64,000 nt of DNA from Fibrobacterota bacterium (GCA_023459055.1 JAEWVR010000031.1:1-64000), one strand, 5' to 3'; shown: positions 17,137 to 25,440, counted from the first letter of the stretch. Notes: generated by a model from the sequence alone, not told the origin. Numbers and translations: made by a program.

Positions 17137-18777
17137 TTATTTCTTAAGTGTTATTAAACCCAATCTATAAGGTTTCTCGTTGTAAGTAACATTTTCTTTG
17201 CTTGGATCTAACCCCTGATACAAGAATTGCATATCACCACAGACGTCCAATATTTGCTCCTGATTGGGGTTATCACGAATAAACTCTCCGTGGCTTATAT
17301 CGTTAGTCCAGCGACCAGATGGGAAATCCACGTTGTTTTTACCAGCAAATGGTGTGTTAGTACCAACTCTGTAATCTTTCCATGTACCTTCGATACCTTC
17401 AGAAGTCCAGGCACTGAAAACACGTCCAGTACCCCCCATTCCCTCTACAACGTGCAGATATAAATTGTCGGTACCTTTGATCTTATAGTGTGAGCTTCCT
17501 TCAAAAATAATACTTCTATCACCTTTCATACTTTTAGCAACAACCGGAGTGCCGAATCCGTTAGGGAAGCTTGAGATTGATGTCTTTGAACGATACACTG
17601 CCCCATCGTCACCTGTCATAAAGAGATAAACATTCTTATCATCTGCAATAATCCAATAATCAATGGTTCCATAATCAAATTCAGGTTTTGTAAGAGGCTT
17701 CCAGGTGCTTTCCCAGTTACTTACAAAAGTTTTCGGAGTACTCCAGGAATCTGGTTTGTCCGGTGTTGTAGTTGTAGAGTAAGCAGGTTCCTGTTGCTGC
17801 CATATCAAATACCAGAGCTTTTGAGGTTCAAAATAAAAGAGTTCAGGAGCACACTTATAATCATTTGATCTCATAAATTTCGAAATTGTGTTCATATATA
17901 CGGGTGTAGCATTTTTTGCCTGGTCAAAATCGGTGAATTCAAAATATTCCATTTGAAATTGACTGACTGATAAATTATAAACGGTGGCATAAACAATGTA
18001 TTTACCATTGTACTTCTGAATAGTCGGATCCTTGACAGAAGCAATGTTGTTAGCTTTAGGCGAAACCAGAATACCGGAAGATGTCCAACTCGGATTTTGA
18101 GGAAGTTCGCAAGCTACTTCTACAGGATTCATTTGAACAGTTAAATCAGTCATTGTTTCCGAAGTCATCGCAATACTTGTATCACGAAAATCTGTCTTAT
18201 TAAACACCAGTGTTGGGTTTGCCATTGCAGCAGCAGTTACCTGATTGATAGACTGTGATGCACCTGATGATGGCCCAATGTGAAGTCCGTCGGAAGTCCA
18301 TGCGAGCGAATGAATTGTTGTTGTATTTGCCTGCTTTACCTGAAGATATGCTGCAGTATGACTCAGAGTTGATGGCAACTGAAGTTTGGCTGACTTATTG
18401 GAAGTAGTCACCTTTGATGACCATAGTGAACGCCCACTGCAGTTAAACATCGCAAGCTCTAAAGTGCCATTCTGTAGTACGGTAATAGATAACTCATTGT
18501 TATTTACTCTCAATGAATATGAACCTGTTACAACAGAACGAGACTTTACAACACCAACAGTACTTTCAAGTTTGAAATTACCGCTTGCATCGGTTGTTGT
18601 TGCGTACTTAGTTGAATCCTTTACAGTAACTGCAACACCTGACAATGCAGCACCGGTCGATTTGTTTTTTACAGTTCCTGATACAGACCAACTGTAAGCA
18701 TTTATACTTGCTGCAAGCAGCACCGCACATGCTGTAAGCGCATGATTATTAATGCGTCCAAACTGTTTTACGTTCAT
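17137..18777 (-). CDS. GH62 alpha-L-arabinofuranosidase, copy 1
   Basis: This secreted enzyme removes arabinofuranose side groups from arabinoxylan or arabinan. The 546-residue product starts at ATG 18777, chosen for its GGAGGAATTCGG ribosome site and following signal peptide (to about residue 28, INAYS). Residues 30-75 are a carboxypeptidase regulatory-like beta domain (VSGTVKNKSTGAALSG). Residues 86-165 resemble a secretion-tail beta sandwich. The GH62 five-blade propeller starts near 224. Candidate catalytic residues are Asp250 (SVKDPTI, base), Asp373 (TIDYWII, pKa tuning) and Glu426 (IIFEGSSH, acid). A promoter block and operator lie 69-144 bp upstream. A close paralogue follows directly upstream on the same strand, which indicates tandem duplication. 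Confidence 0.9.
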   Translation of the reverse strand: MNVKQFGRINNHALTACAVLLAASINAYSWSVSGTVKNKSTGAALSGVAVTVKDSTKYATTTDASGNFKLESTVGVVKSRSVVTGSYSLRVNNNELSITVLQNGTLELAMFNCSGRSLWSSKVTTSNKSAKLQLPSTLSHTAAYLQVKQANTTTIHSLAWTSDGLHIGPSSGASQSINQVTAAAMANPTLVFNKTDFRDTSIAMTSETMTDLTVQMNPVEVACELPQNPSWTSSGILVSPKANNIASVKDPTIQKYNGKYIVYATVYNLSVSQFQMEYFEFTDFDQAKNATPVYMNTISKFMRSNDYKCAPELFYFEPQKLWYLIWQQQEPAYSTTTTPDKPDSWSTPKTFVSNWESTWKPLTKPEFDYGTIDYWIIADDKNVYLFMTGDDGAVYRSKTSISSFPNGFGTPVVAKSMKGDRSIIFEGSSHYKIKGTDNLYLHVVEGMGGTGRVFSAWTSEGIEGTWKDYRVGTNTPFAGKNNVDFPSGRWTNDISHGEFIRDNPNQEQILDVCGDMQFLYQGLDPSKENVTYNEKPYRLGLITLKK

Positions 18778-18845
18778 CCGAATTCCTCCTCTGAAATTAT
18801 AAGTACTACCCTTTGAAAACAAAATATTCTGCACCAAATTAACAT

Positions 18846-18853
18846 TTAATATA
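18846..18853 (-). promoter_or_regulatory. -10 box of GH62 copy 1
   Basis: On the minus strand TATATTAA lies in a block (GACTATATTAA) that is conserved upstream of GH62 copy 2 and in the orphan promoter at 23152. It is 69 bp from the start codon and exactly 51 bp from the operator. Confidence 0.6.
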
Positions 18854-18904
18854 GTCAAGGAAAATAAAATGAATAAAAATGTCGGTAATAAACATAAAAA
18901 ATAT

Positions 18905-18921
18905 GTACACAATTTGTGTAC
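18905..18921. promoter_or_regulatory. Palindromic operator GTACACA..TGTGTAC
   Basis: GTACACAATTTGTGTAC is a near-perfect palindrome. The same type of site occurs at 20864-20880 and 23211-23227, always 51 bp upstream of a conserved -10 box. That places its centre about 74 bp before the expected transcription start, a position typical of activators. The cognate regulator is not identifiable in the window. Confidence 0.7.
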
Positions 18922-19041
18922 GCGCTTTGCAGGATTACTACTATCTTGTTACCGCAAAATCTGAGATTCAAAACTGCAGATCACAGTATATTATCAAACC
19001 AATTAGTAGTAACATGGATACAAAAAATGGAGGTGAATTTT

Positions 19042-19077
19042 ATGAATATATCATTTAGCAAAAAAGGCTGCGGTTGA
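19042..19077 (+). CDS. Tiny reading frame ending inside terminator
   Basis: This is an 11-codon frame (MNISFSKKGCG) with a strong GGAGGTG ribosome site seven bases before its ATG. The last codons and stop lie in the ascending arm and loop of the hairpin at 19061-19095. It could be a leader-type peptide, the remnant of a lost gene, or chance. Confidence 0.2.
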   Translation: MNISFSKKGCG

Positions 19078-19095
19078 TTCAACCGCAGCCTTTTT
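19061..19095. terminator. Strong bidirectional terminator
   Basis: A perfect 15-bp stem (AAAAAGGCTGCGGTT with its complement) surrounds a five-base loop, with T-runs on both strands. It sits 22 bp beyond the stop of GH62 copy 2 and is its rho-independent terminator. Confidence 0.9.
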
Positions 19096-19116
19096 AAAAA
19101 AATACTGCTATTTTTA

Positions 19117-20733
19117 TTACTTTTGTAATGTCAGCAGACCAATTCTGTAAGGAAGGTTTTCATAAGCCCCGCCGGAACCGGGTTGCATTCCCTGATAAAG
19201 TAATCGAAGATTGCATGGATCTATGATTTGCTCCTGATTTGGATTATCTCGCAGAAGCTCTCCGTGGCTGACATCGTCGCTCCAGTCAGTTACACCAGCA
19301 TCAAATGTAACGTTGTTTTTACCAGCAAACGGAGTGTTCGTGCCGATTCTGTGTTCCTTCCATGTACCTTCGATACCTTCAGATGTCCAGGAGCTGTAAA
19401 CACGTCCGGTACCTCCCATACCTTCAACGAGGTGCAGGTAGGTATTTGTGGTTCCTTTAACTTTGTAATGGCCGCTACCTTCGAAGATAACGCTTTTATC
19501 ACCTGTCTTCACTACAACTGGCGTTCCAAATCCACTTGGAAAGTTTGCAAGTGTGGTTTTAGTACGGTATACCTTACCATCATCACCTGTAAAGAACAGG
19601 TAGAAGTTGTTAGCATCGGCTATAGGCCAATAATCGATAGGAAGACCAATGTTGCCAGGCATTTTACCCGAGAAGAATGTCTTGGGAGAGGACCATGATT
19701 TCGGGTCATCAGGAGTCGTTGTTGTGGAGTACGCAGGATCCTGCTGTTGCCATATCAGGTACCAGATCTTCTTTGGTTCGAAATAAAACAGTTCCGGAGC
19801 GCATTTGTAACCACTGAAACCCGGGACCTGGTCCATGAAAAACGGTGTTTGTGCTGCAGCCTGAGAGAAATCGGCGAACTTTATAAACTGCATGCTCCAT
19901 GTCGAGTTTGTTTTGTTGTATATAGTGCAGTAGATCAACCAGTTACCATTATATTTCTGGATTGTTGGATCTTTAACCGAAGCCATATTGTGCTTGCTGT
20001 CGGGTTTAATGTTAACGAGAATACCGGATGATGTCCATTTAGGATTTGTTGGAAGTGCACACGTTGCATCCGGAGTAGATGGTGTCATGGAAACAGCCAT
20101 ATTAGTCATTGTTTCTGAACTCATTGTAATACTTGTGTCACGAAAATCTGTCTTTTTGAAAACAAGTGTTGGATTTGCCATCGCAGCTGCAGTAACCTGA
20201 TTGACAGATTGTGATGCACCCGATGATGGTCCGATGTGAAGTCCATCAGATGTCCAAGCGAGCGAATGAATTTTTGTTGCATTTGCCTGCTTTACCTGAA
20301 GATATGCCGCGGTATGACTCAGTGTTGATGGCAACTGGAGTTTGGCTGACTTGTCGGTAGTTGTCACCTTTGATGACCATAGTGAACGACCGCTGCAGTT
20401 GAATATCGCGAGTTCGAGCATGCCATTCTGTGGAACAGTAATGAAAAGGTCATTGTTTTTTACTTTTAATGAGTATGTGCTTGTTACAATTGAATGATTC
20501 TTTATAACACCGACGCTGCTTTCAAGTTTGAAATTGCCGCTTGCATCAGTAGTTGTTGAGTATTTTGTCGAATCCTTTACCGAAACAGCAACCCCTGATA
20601 ATGCAGCACCGGTTGAATTGTTTTTTACAGTTCCGGATACAGACCAGCTGTAAACATTCATGCTTGCAGCAAGCATTACAGCACACGCCGTAAGTACATG
20701 ATTATTACATCGTCTATACAGTTTTGAGTTCAT
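19117..20733 (-). CDS. GH62 alpha-L-arabinofuranosidase, copy 2
   Basis: This 538-residue paralogue of the neighbouring enzyme has the same architecture. It has a signal peptide (to MNVYS), then a carboxypeptidase regulatory-like domain (~30-75), a sorting-tail-like beta module (~86-165) and a GH62 catalytic propeller from ~224. The catalytic trio is present: Asp in SVKDPTI (~255), Asp in PIDYWPI and Glu in VIFEGSGH. It lacks the ~15-residue insertion (ESTWKPLTKPEF region) found in copy 1 before the second Asp. The N-terminal ~215 residues are much more alike between copies than the catalytic domains, which suggests either domain-wise divergence or gene conversion. The start at 20733 has a GGAGGAATTCTA ribosome site. 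Promoter and operator match copy 1. Confidence 0.9.
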   Translation of the reverse strand: MNSKLYRRCNNHVLTACAVMLAASMNVYSWSVSGTVKNNSTGAALSGVAVSVKDSTKYSTTTDASGNFKLESSVGVIKNHSIVTSTYSLKVKNNDLFITVPQNGMLELAIFNCSGRSLWSSKVTTTDKSAKLQLPSTLSHTAAYLQVKQANATKIHSLAWTSDGLHIGPSSGASQSVNQVTAAAMANPTLVFKKTDFRDTSITMSSETMTNMAVSMTPSTPDATCALPTNPKWTSSGILVNIKPDSKHNMASVKDPTIQKYNGNWLIYCTIYNKTNSTWSMQFIKFADFSQAAAQTPFFMDQVPGFSGYKCAPELFYFEPKKIWYLIWQQQDPAYSTTTTPDDPKSWSSPKTFFSGKMPGNIGLPIDYWPIADANNFYLFFTGDDGKVYRTKTTLANFPSGFGTPVVVKTGDKSVIFEGSGHYKVKGTTNTYLHLVEGMGGTGRVYSSWTSEGIEGTWKEHRIGTNTPFAGKNNVTFDAGVTDWSDDVSHGELLRDNPNQEQIIDPCNLRLLYQGMQPGSGGAYENLPYRIGLLTLQK

Positions 20734-20804
20734 TAGAATTCCTCCTCTGGCAAAAAAATAGTATCTAAAAATCAAATATCCTGCTTTTGCGCCTCTTTAA
20801 CGTA

Positions 20805-20812
20805 TTAATATA
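20805..20812 (-). promoter_or_regulatory. -10 box of GH62 copy 2
   Basis: Minus-strand TATATTAA within GGGCTATATTAATACG is 72 bp before the start codon. It aligns with the box upstream of copy 1 and is 51 bp from the operator at 20864. Confidence 0.6.
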
Positions 20813-20863
20813 GCCCAAATTATTTAAATGACTGGAAATGTTGGTACTACGCATTAAAAAAAA

Positions 20864-20880
20864 GTACACATTTAGTGTAC
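20864..20880. promoter_or_regulatory. Palindromic operator, GH62 copy 2
   Basis: GTACACATTTAGTGTAC, an imperfect palindrome of the same family as 18905-18921 and 23211-23227. Its distance to the -10 box is identical. Confidence 0.7.
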
Positions 20881-21088
20881 AGACGTTTTTGCAATGAACA
20901 ACATCTGCAATAGCATGTTGCATCACATACAACGTGATATTACAGATGTTGTTTATTTCATATTTCTTTAATAATCAATACAATATGAAATAAATACTTG
21001 ACCAGTGGATAACACTGCATCATACGCTTAATAGAATACCCGCTTAAGTGATACTATACAGATACAAATAAAATTAAGGGTGATACGA

Positions 21089-21103
21089 GTACATTTTGTG
21101 TAC
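21089..21103. promoter_or_regulatory. Operator-like palindrome
   Basis: GTACATTTTGTGTAC resembles the three operators but is two bases shorter. A TTAATAG string at 21028-21034 sits at roughly the expected -10 distance on the minus strand. It may be a degraded fourth copy of the promoter block or a secondary site upstream of GH62 copy 2. Confidence 0.4.
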
Positions 21104-21214
21104 AAAAACGAGTGAATAATGTTTAGTAACGATTATTTATTTTGATGACTGTATCTAAATATGAATAGTATGGGAGTGTTATCATTAGAGGTTACATTCA
21201 GGGAAAAGAATACC

Positions 21215-21250
21215 AGTGTCATAACGAGGGACTTTCCCCGATATGACACT
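21215..21250. terminator. Terminator hairpin of GH43 gene
   Basis: AGTGTCAT pairs with ATGACACT, with further pairing of CGAGGG and CCCCG inside. The hairpin ends 13 bp from the stop of the minus-strand GH43 gene. Confidence 0.7.
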
Positions 21251-21263
21251 TTGGTGCAAAAAT

Positions 21264-22910
21264 TTACTTTGTCAGAAGAACTTTTGAAACATGCTTTGTA
21301 TTATTGCTTATGATTTTAACGATATAATAACCAGTCGGCATTGTTGAAAGATCAAAACTCTTTGAATACAACTCTCCAGCTCTGGCAACAAATGAATTTG
21401 TTGTAACGGATGCTCCGTTCAAATTATAGACTCCCAGGGAAACAGTTCCATTATCCTGTGATTGGAATTCTGTTCTAATAATTGACTTACTGCAATTCAC
21501 TGTTACTTTTTTAAGTTGATCTATTTTTCCGGTTTCTGATATATTAGTCCCTGGTTCATTGATAAATTTGTACCAGTTGAGTCTATAGGGTTCACCAGAA
21601 CCTTTAAAAACCAGATACAAATCATTAACACCTTTACAGTTTTCAACTTTACTGTTGAATGTTTTCCACGTTGTCCATCCACCGGTACTACCAATATCAC
21701 AGGTGCCTACAAGTGTGCCATCTTTTTTCCCTAATCGAAGCTCAATAGAACCTCCGGATGAACCGCTGGCAGCTCTGACTTCAAATTTAGTGGCGCCATC
21801 AGTACCGAAATCGACTCCTTTTACACGGATATAATCATTAGCAGCGATCTGTGTTACCATAATGCCACCTTCACTGCAGACATCGGTCTTGATTCCAGAC
21901 TGTTGATTTATTGTTTCCGCCTGTATTGTATCATAGGGATTGAGATTTTTTATCTGTTGTACACCAGTTGTTACCGTTGTCAGGTTCATCAGTGTACCAT
22001 CATTGTTGTAGGTCACCAGGTCAACACTGACACTTCTTTTGTAAACCTGATCGGATAATCTTCTGTCGTGGTAAAAAATGTACCATTTGTCCTTGTACTC
22101 AACAATTGATGCGTGGTTGTTGTTACCTTTGTTGATATTGGTTCCATTTAGCGCTGGATTATCAAGAACAGAACCCTTGTGAGTAAAAGGGGGCATCGGA
22201 CTGCTGCCTGTCATATATGCTATCTGCGCATTAGGCGGGCCCTTGAAATCATTTGAATAGCTGAAAAAATATGTATTCTTGTATTTATGCATAAATGCTG
22301 CTTCAAATGACCGTGGTGCCTCAATTGTTACCGCAGTCCCATTGACAGAGATCATGTCATCATTGAGCCTTATCACTCGTAAATTAGCTCCCGGGGTCGA
22401 ACCGCCACCGCCAAAATAGAGATATGCCTTTCCATCCGTATCAACGAATGCTGCAGGGTCAAATAACCATTCGACATTGCAATTAGGCATACTTTTGTTT
22501 ATCAATGCCTTTTTAATAGGATCTTTAAATGGTCCTTCCGGTCTGTCTGCAACAGCAACACCGATTTGAGAACCGCCATCAGGAAAATAGAGGTATACCT
22601 TATTATTTTTTACCACAGCACCCGGGGCATAAGCCTGTTTGCACCAGCTTGCATCACGGGGGACTTCAAATACCTCACCATGATCAGTCCAGTTTGCCAT
22701 GTCATCTGACGAAACAAGAGTATAGTCAACAATATTGAAACCATCACTGGGATTATTATCATCATTCGAGCAAAACACATAAACCCTGTCATTATAGACA
22801 ATTGCATTAGGATCTGCAGTGTACTTTTGAGTTATGATAGGATTATCAGCATTCGTGATAAAAACTGAACCTATACAGGTAATTAAAAGCGAAACCAGAA
22901 ACCAGTTCAT
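21264..22910 (-). CDS. GH43 glycosidase with CBM6 and sorting-like tail
   Basis: This secreted 548-residue enzyme probably acts on arabinoxylan or arabinan as an arabinofuranosidase or xylosidase. The start at 22910 follows a GGAGGTAGT ribosome site and begins a signal peptide ending near residue 20. The GH43 propeller spans ~22-315. Candidate catalytic residues are Asp33 (YTADPNA, base), Asp151 (WLFDPAAF, pKa tuning) and Glu203 (RSFEAAFM, acid). Residues ~325-450 match a CBM6 module (DTIQAETIN..., ANDYIRVKGVDFG, GWTTWKT, LYLVFKGSG, NWYKF), which binds xylan or other beta-glycans. Residues ~480-548 end in an 'MPTGYYIVKI..SKVLLTK' strand pattern like a type IX-type sorting tail. An orphan GH62-type promoter lies upstream. 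Confidence 0.9.
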   Translation of the reverse strand: MNWFLVSLLITCIGSVFITNADNPIITQKYTADPNAIVYNDRVYVFCSNDDNNPSDGFNIVDYTLVSSDDMANWTDHGEVFEVPRDASWCKQAYAPGAVVKNNKVYLYFPDGGSQIGVAVADRPEGPFKDPIKKALINKSMPNCNVEWLFDPAAFVDTDGKAYLYFGGGGSTPGANLRVIRLNDDMISVNGTAVTIEAPRSFEAAFMHKYKNTYFFSYSNDFKGPPNAQIAYMTGSSPMPPFTHKGSVLDNPALNGTNINKGNNNHASIVEYKDKWYIFYHDRRLSDQVYKRSVSVDLVTYNNDGTLMNLTTVTTGVQQIKNLNPYDTIQAETINQQSGIKTDVCSEGGIMVTQIAANDYIRVKGVDFGTDGATKFEVRAASGSSGGSIELRLGKKDGTLVGTCDIGSTGGWTTWKTFNSKVENCKGVNDLYLVFKGSGEPYRLNWYKFINEPGTNISETGKIDQLKKVTVNCSKSIIRTEFQSQDNGTVSLGVYNLNGASVTTNSFVARAGELYSKSFDLSTMPTGYYIVKIISNNTKHVSKVLLTK

Positions 22911-23010
22911 ACTACCTCCATTTTTTTGTCTAAACATTTTCCTCTCACTCTTTCCATTCTTATTTTCACTATTGATTTATTTATTAACCGAATTTTCTAA
23001 GTTTTGTGTT

Positions 23011-23079
23011 TTAAAAGATTGAAATTGCATTTCTTTTGAAAAGAATGACTTTACCGAACCGGTACAGTTTTGAGCTCAT
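23011..23079 (-). pseudogene. Truncated GH62 5' remnant upstream of GH43
   Basis: An ATG at 23079 opens a 22-codon frame starting MSSKLYRF, which matches the start MNSKLYRR of GH62 copy 2. The match continues upstream through the ATTCTAATG leader to the promoter and operator, then fades downstream, and the frame stops at 23011. The ribosome site is decayed (GGATGGAAAATTCTA against GGAGGAATTCTA). It is probably a relic of a third GH62 copy whose body was lost, leaving its promoter in front of GH43. Confidence 0.65.
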
Positions 23080-23151
23080 TAGAATTTTCCATCCGGTAAA
23101 TAAAAGCATTATCTGAAAATTAAAAATTCTGATGTTGGCCCATTTGTCATA

Positions 23152-23159
23152 ATAATATA
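23152..23159 (-). promoter_or_regulatory. Captured GH62-type -10 box
   Basis: Minus-strand TATATTAT in GGACTATATTATTATG aligns with the -10 blocks of both GH62 genes. It is 51 bp from the operator at 23211 and points toward the GH43 gene. Confidence 0.6.
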
Positions 23160-23210
23160 GTCCAAACAATTCAAATGAATGGATAAGACAGTAGTAAGCA
23201 TCAAAAAAAA

Positions 23211-23227
23211 GTACACAATAAGTGTAC
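23211..23227. promoter_or_regulatory. Palindromic operator upstream of GH43
   Basis: GTACACAATAAGTGTAC is the third well-preserved member of the operator family, in the divergent GH43/GH53 region. It is spaced 51 bp from the minus-strand -10 box. Confidence 0.65.
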
Positions 23228-23664
23228 AGATGTTTTGAAAGTTGAAATTGATAGAAATACTATATTGTATTCCATATTGCAGAAGTAAATGAGGTACTGT
23301 GCATCTTATATCAATATTAATATAAATATTATTATCAATACGATACAAGAATCGGTTCAGAAATAGTGGGCAGTAGTTCTTCCGGAGAAGGTTGTTGGTC
23401 AGATGAATATGAAAAGGGTTTCAGATGATTACTCAAAAGCAGGAATAACTGCAAAAAGGTCTAGTGATCCCGATGAAGCGACTACTTCGATGCGTCGTCC
23501 TACAAAATGAGGGGGAGCAGAAATGAGTTGATCGGCTTGTTTTAGCTTACAATCCGGCCTCAATGTTGTTAACAGCATCATTCTTTATTAACCTTAACTT
23601 CAATGTTTTGGTTATATTTAGAGATATGTTTGATCATTTGTTACTTTCTGTGAAAGGGAAAATA

Positions 23665-24954
23665 GTGAATAAGGTATGTCTGATAAGATACGCAATGCTT
23701 TTATGGGCTTTGTCTTTATCGTTAATAATGTTCTCTGCCGTTTCAGGTGCAGATTTTGTGAAAGGTGCCGATATCAGTTGGGTTCCGGGACAGGAGTCAA
23801 ACGGAATTGTTTTCAAGGATTCCAGTGGTAAACAACGGGATATCATAGATATTCTGAAAAATGATTACCAGATAAACACAATCAGATTACGCGTATTTGT
23901 GAACCCATCAAATGACTGGGGTAATGGCATGTGCGATATTGCATCAACGGTCGGTATGGCTAAGCGTTTGAAAAACGCAGGGATGCAACTGATGTTAAGC
24001 CTTCACTATTCCGACTCCTGGGCTGATCCTAGCAAACAGAATCCACCTGCCGCCTGGAAAAATTATACCGTTACACAGCTTGAGACTGCAGTGTATTCGC
24101 ATACAAAAGAGGTTATGGAAGCACTTTCCAAAGAAGGGATTTATCCGGTATATGTTCAAATCGGTAATGAAACCAATAATGGAATGCTATGGGAAAACGG
24201 AAAAGCTTCAACAGCAACAGGAATGAGCAATTATGCCCGTTTTGTAACAGCAGGCAATAAAGCTGTAAAAGAGGTTTCATCATCAACACAAACAGTAGTT
24301 CATGTTTCAAACGGTTTTGACAACTCTTTATTCAGTTGGAATATTGGCGGCCTTATCACTAATGGTGCCAAATTCGATGTTATCGGAATGTCAGCCTATC
24401 CGGAATATGCACCAAATACGACTGTTGATGATTGGGCTGATTTCAATAGTAAAGTTTTTTCAAATGTTGCATCCATGATTTCCACCTATAAAAAACCGGT
24501 CATTTTGTCAGAGACCGGAATGCATTACACTGCTCAAAAACAATGTCAAAATATGCTCTCCGATATGATCGTAAAACTTAAAGCAATCAAAAACAATATG
24601 GGATTAGGTGTTCTTTACTGGGAACCACAGGCTGGCCCGGGATATAACAGAGGGTATAATTTAGGGGCCTGGGATGCAAACGGTCGGCCAACTCAGGCTC
24701 TTAAAGGATTCATTGAAAATACAACACCCATACAACAGTCCCGGATTTTTTACTCGTCAGAAAAAAGAGTAACTACTGATATTTTTCGCATTAGCTCAAA
24801 CGCAAGCGTTACTCTTTATCAACTTGATGGAAGATCTGTATATAAAGGTCCTGGCACTGATAACATCAGAAAGTTCATACCCGGTAACGGTGTGTTTTTC
24901 CTAAATATCAATCGAAGCGGCTTAAGCACAAATTACAGCATTGTTACAAAGTGA
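23665..24954 (+). CDS. GH53 endo-beta-1,4-galactanase
   Basis: This secreted arabinogalactan endo-beta-1,4-galactanase cuts the galactan side chains of pectin. I prefer a GTG start at 23665, because AAAGGGAAAATA precedes it and a clean signal peptide follows (VNKVCLIRYAM..., cleavage near SAVSG-A). ATG codons at 23626 and 23563 are alternatives. The GH53 TIM barrel runs from FVKGADISWV (residue 31) to about 355. The acid/base is Glu169 in VQIGNETNNGM and the nucleophile is Glu283 in ILSETGMHY. GVLYWEP and GLGAWD-type ends are present. The last ~70 residues are a beta-rich tail similar to sorting domains (SSNASVTLYQLDGRSVYKG). It is divergent from GH43. Confidence 0.92.
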   Translation: MNKVCLIRYAMLLWALSLSLIMFSAVSGADFVKGADISWVPGQESNGIVFKDSSGKQRDIIDILKNDYQINTIRLRVFVNPSNDWGNGMCDIASTVGMAKRLKNAGMQLMLSLHYSDSWADPSKQNPPAAWKNYTVTQLETAVYSHTKEVMEALSKEGIYPVYVQIGNETNNGMLWENGKASTATGMSNYARFVTAGNKAVKEVSSSTQTVVHVSNGFDNSLFSWNIGGLITNGAKFDVIGMSAYPEYAPNTTVDDWADFNSKVFSNVASMISTYKKPVILSETGMHYTAQKQCQNMLSDMIVKLKAIKNNMGLGVLYWEPQAGPGYNRGYNLGAWDANGRPTQALKGFIENTTPIQQSRIFYSSEKRVTTDIFRISSNASVTLYQLDGRSVYKGPGTDNIRKFIPGNGVFFLNINRSGLSTNYSIVTK

Positions 24955-24982
24955 AGACTGTATGAACTACGTCCACTAGAAT

Positions 24983-25327
24983 GCACGCCCCCTAATCCCC
25001 CGCAGGGGGACTTGAAGAATGAATTTCTAAATTGGTAAATTTACATTTTCAAAGTCCCCCTGCGGGAGACCCCGATGTCGTTAACTTAGTATTTACAAGG
25101 TGGCAGTGTACTTATGCGCTCGCCCCCACCCGCTCGTAAAACCGAGCGACCTCCCCCGCAGGATGGAGGTATCTTTTTGATTTTAAAACAATTACCTCCC
25201 TCCTGCGGGGGAGGCTGGCTGCTTTGAGCCAGGGAGGGGGCGCGCAATCGGCACAACTGCAACATAAGTTAACGACATTGGCGGGAGACCCTTGGGAACG
25301 CCTGACGAGGTGAGATTAGGGGCGTGC
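24983..25327. repeat. Palindromic repeat copy 2, interrupted
   Basis: The left arm (GCACGCCCCCTAATCCCCC...) and inner right arm (AAGTCCCCCTGCGGGAGA) match the palindrome family. The outer right end, ATTAGGGGCGTGC, appears only at 25315-25327 after the inserted element. So one palindrome was split by an insertion. The loop is nearly identical to copy 3. Confidence 0.75.
25073..25280. mobile_element. 208-bp MITE-like element with TSD
   Basis: The ends CGATGTCGTTAACTTA and TAAGTTAACGACATTG are 16-bp terminal inverted repeats with one mismatch. The element is flanked by an 11-bp direct repeat, GCGGGAGACCC (25062-25072 and 25281-25291), consistent with target site duplication. Inside are a CGCTCG/CGAGCG hairpin and 14-bp arms CCTCCCCCGCAGGA (25150-25163) with their complement (25201-25214). 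There is no coding capacity, so a transposase would have to act in trans. Confidence 0.75.
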
Positions 25328-25440
25328 ACAAAATGATTTTGCAAATGCATTCACTGATTAAGTGAACCCTAAACATTCTTGTAATTTTTTTTTAATCATT
25401 ACGTTAATAAATATTGCTAAAATTTGATTGAGTGTACCTG

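Larger units (their letters stand above)
18778..19116. other. GH62-1 promoter region and terminator of GH62-2
   Basis: This 339-bp spacer between tandem GH62 genes holds the promoter of copy 1 (-10 box 18846-18853) and the operator at 18905-18921. It also holds a tiny plus-strand reading frame at 19042 and the strong hairpin at 19061-19095. Confidence 0.7.
20734..21263. other. GH62-2 promoter region and GH43 terminator
   Basis: This 530-bp region contains the GH62-2 -10 box (20805-20812) and its operator (20864-20880). A second, less perfect operator-like palindrome is at 21089-21103, and the GH43 terminator hairpin is at 21215-21250. No gene is seen. Confidence 0.7.
22911..23664. other. Divergent regulatory region GH43/GH53
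   Basis: This 754-bp region lies between the divergent GH43 and GH53 genes. On the minus strand it carries a copied GH62 promoter block with operator (23152-23227) and a 22-codon GH62 5' remnant (23011-23079). The remaining half (23240-23600) has no recognised feature. Confidence 0.6.
24955..25440. other. Intergenic region of nested repeats
   Basis: Apart from ~100 AT-rich bases near the acyltransferase, this region is filled by a palindromic repeat (24983-25327) that has been interrupted by a 208-bp MITE-like element (25073-25280). Both are listed separately. Confidence 0.7.
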
